Origin: Rhizomucor pusillus
Taxonomy: Eukaryota > Mucoromycota > Mucoromycetes > Mucorales > Lichtheimiaceae
Direction of reading: 5' to 3'
Length of the DNA stretch: 18,513 bases
NCBI GenBank assembly: GCA_900175165.2
Contig: FWWN02000299.1
Coordinates: forward strand, 1-18,513
Made by a program: the position numbers and the translations under genes
Shown here: piece after piece, positions 17,726 through 18,513 of the stretch
Numbering within the stretch: the first letter of the stretch is position 1
Layout: every line of letters starts with the position of its first letter
The notes under the pieces: generated by a model
Told to the model about the DNA's origin: nothing
The model's database searches: none
What the model saw: the letters and a program-made list of their open reading frames with translations, nothing else

Positions 17726-18513
17726 TACACCCTTTCCATAAATTAAATTCGTCATCCAATGAAAGCCTATTTCGCATTCTCCCAAGTGTGGATGTTGCAT
17801 CTTCCGGAGATATTGTCGTACAAAGCTTAGCACCTCCAAGAGTACATAAAGCATGTAAACATGTTTAGGCCAGCTTTCCTCCTTCCTGCCACATCGTGCG
17901 CTTGAAATTTCAGATTACAAGATGAGCATCCATTTTTTTATGAAGATGGGCAACGCAATGCTGTCGACGAATACGGCTGACCTGAGCCCATGGACTACGT
18001 CGTCGACGAAGAGCAGTATGCTCTTGAAACGCTAAGTTCATACACGCAATATTTGCGTAATCGAACTCACGAGAGCGATGGCCGATCAGACGCCATGCAG
18101 ACTGACGACGTAAAAAAGGATGTGGACGTTCGCATGAGAGAAGTGTCGATCAAGCGAGTGTACACGCTCTACACGGATCAGGACAAAGTTAGATTCTTCA
18201 AACTGATGTTTGAGAAAGTTCTGAGTGCCTCAGCTGCCGCAAAACAGTTAGGTATNCATGTCCGTACAGCTCAAAGATGGGCCAAACAGTATGAGGTGAA
18301 TCCGGATAGCATATTCGCGAAGCGTAAGAAGAATGGTCGTCCACGTATCCTTGGTGAAGAGCATAAGAAGGTCATTCTAGAGTACGTCGATGAGAACCCT
18401 TCGGTTGTCTTGAAGCAGTTGATGGAGCGACTGCTTCAGAGGTTTTAAGGGCTCAAAGTCTCTAAGAGTACCGTTTATGACTTTGGGAGGACGCAGTGCA
18501 ATCTGTCACTTAA
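17726..18513 (+). mobile_element. left part of a Tc1/IS630-type transposon, cut by window end
   Basis: A TA at 17726-17727 is followed by CACCCTTTCCATAAATTAA, which matches the ends of the inverted-repeat element at 11598 and its inner copies (17 of 19 positions to inner unit B). About 190-260 bp further in, a transposase reading frame begins and runs to the window edge. Only the left end is present, so the right inverted repeat and the catalytic domain cannot be checked. Confidence 0.65.
17921..18511 (+). pseudogene. Tc1/IS630-type transposase, N-terminal part, decayed
   Basis: An open segment from the ATG at 17990 encodes a helix-turn-helix DNA-binding region: SAAAKQLG, then HVRTAQRWAKQYEVNPDSIF, then a basic GRPRIL stretch and EEHKKVILEYVDENPS, typical of Tc1/mariner/IS630 transposases abundant in Mucorales genomes. 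The frame continues to be protein-like on both sides of stops. Upstream of the ATG, residues DEHPFFYEDGQRNAVDEYG precede an in-frame TGA (17978-17980). Downstream, LLQRF is followed by TAA (18446-18448) and then GLKVSKSTVYDFGRTQCNLSL in the same frame. A single base change could explain each stop. The DDE catalytic domain lies beyond the window. An N at 18256 leaves one residue (Ile or Met) undetermined. Confidence 0.75.

Overview
The window looks like nuclear DNA of a filamentous fungus, most likely an early-diverging lineage (Mucoromycota, probably Mucorales-like). The evidence is compact genes, about 35 short introns (mostly 46-73 nt), a Zn2Cys6 transcription factor, an NTAQ1-type amidase that budding yeast lacks, and Tc1/IS630-type transposon sequence. 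The genus cannot be named from the sequence alone. All gene models below were built by hand by joining exons at splice sites so that frame and family motifs are conserved.

Layout, left to right. (1) 214-3453, minus: a 1058-residue Zn2Cys6 transcription factor with glutamine-rich tails, behind a roughly 500-bp upstream region holding two abutting palindromes. (2) 3963-4605, minus: FIS1, sharing a 110-bp divergent promoter with (3) 4716-6105, plus: an RNF126/BCA2-like RING-H2 E3 ligase with an extremely acidic middle. (4) 6253-8260, minus: malic enzyme. (5) 8491-9490, minus: a lactate/malate-dehydrogenase-family protein that has lost the catalytic His, Asp and Asn. (6) 9733-11144, plus: a secreted pepsin-like aspartic protease. 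(7) 11145-13057: gene-poor, with a 0.2-kb miniature inverted-repeat element of interleaved design and some orphan coding-like exons. (8) 13058-14018, minus: NTAQ1, head-to-head (96 bp) with (9) 14115-15444, plus: IMP4. (10) 15816-16533, plus: RAD6/UBC2. (11) 16935-17474, plus: ribosomal protein L30. (12) 17726-end, plus: the left end of a Tc1/IS630-type transposon with a decayed transposase.

Functional links. Malic enzyme and the LDH-like gene both concern malate, pyruvate or lactate chemistry and lie in tandem. NTAQ1 and RAD6, separated only by IMP4, are two steps of the Arg/N-degron pathway. IMP4 and RPL30 both serve ribosome production.

The most notable observation is in RPL30. Its first intron is the longest in the window (137 nt against 46-73 nt). 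It has a GC rather than GT donor and a perfect TACTAAC branch site, and it can be folded by hand into a kink-turn-like motif, the RNA fold that L30 proteins bind. This suggests splicing autoregulation like that known for yeast RPL30. Other notable points are a second GC-AG intron (IMP4), a 12-nt microexon (RAD6), an exon consisting only of the start codon (IMP4), and the catalytically stripped LDH-family protein.
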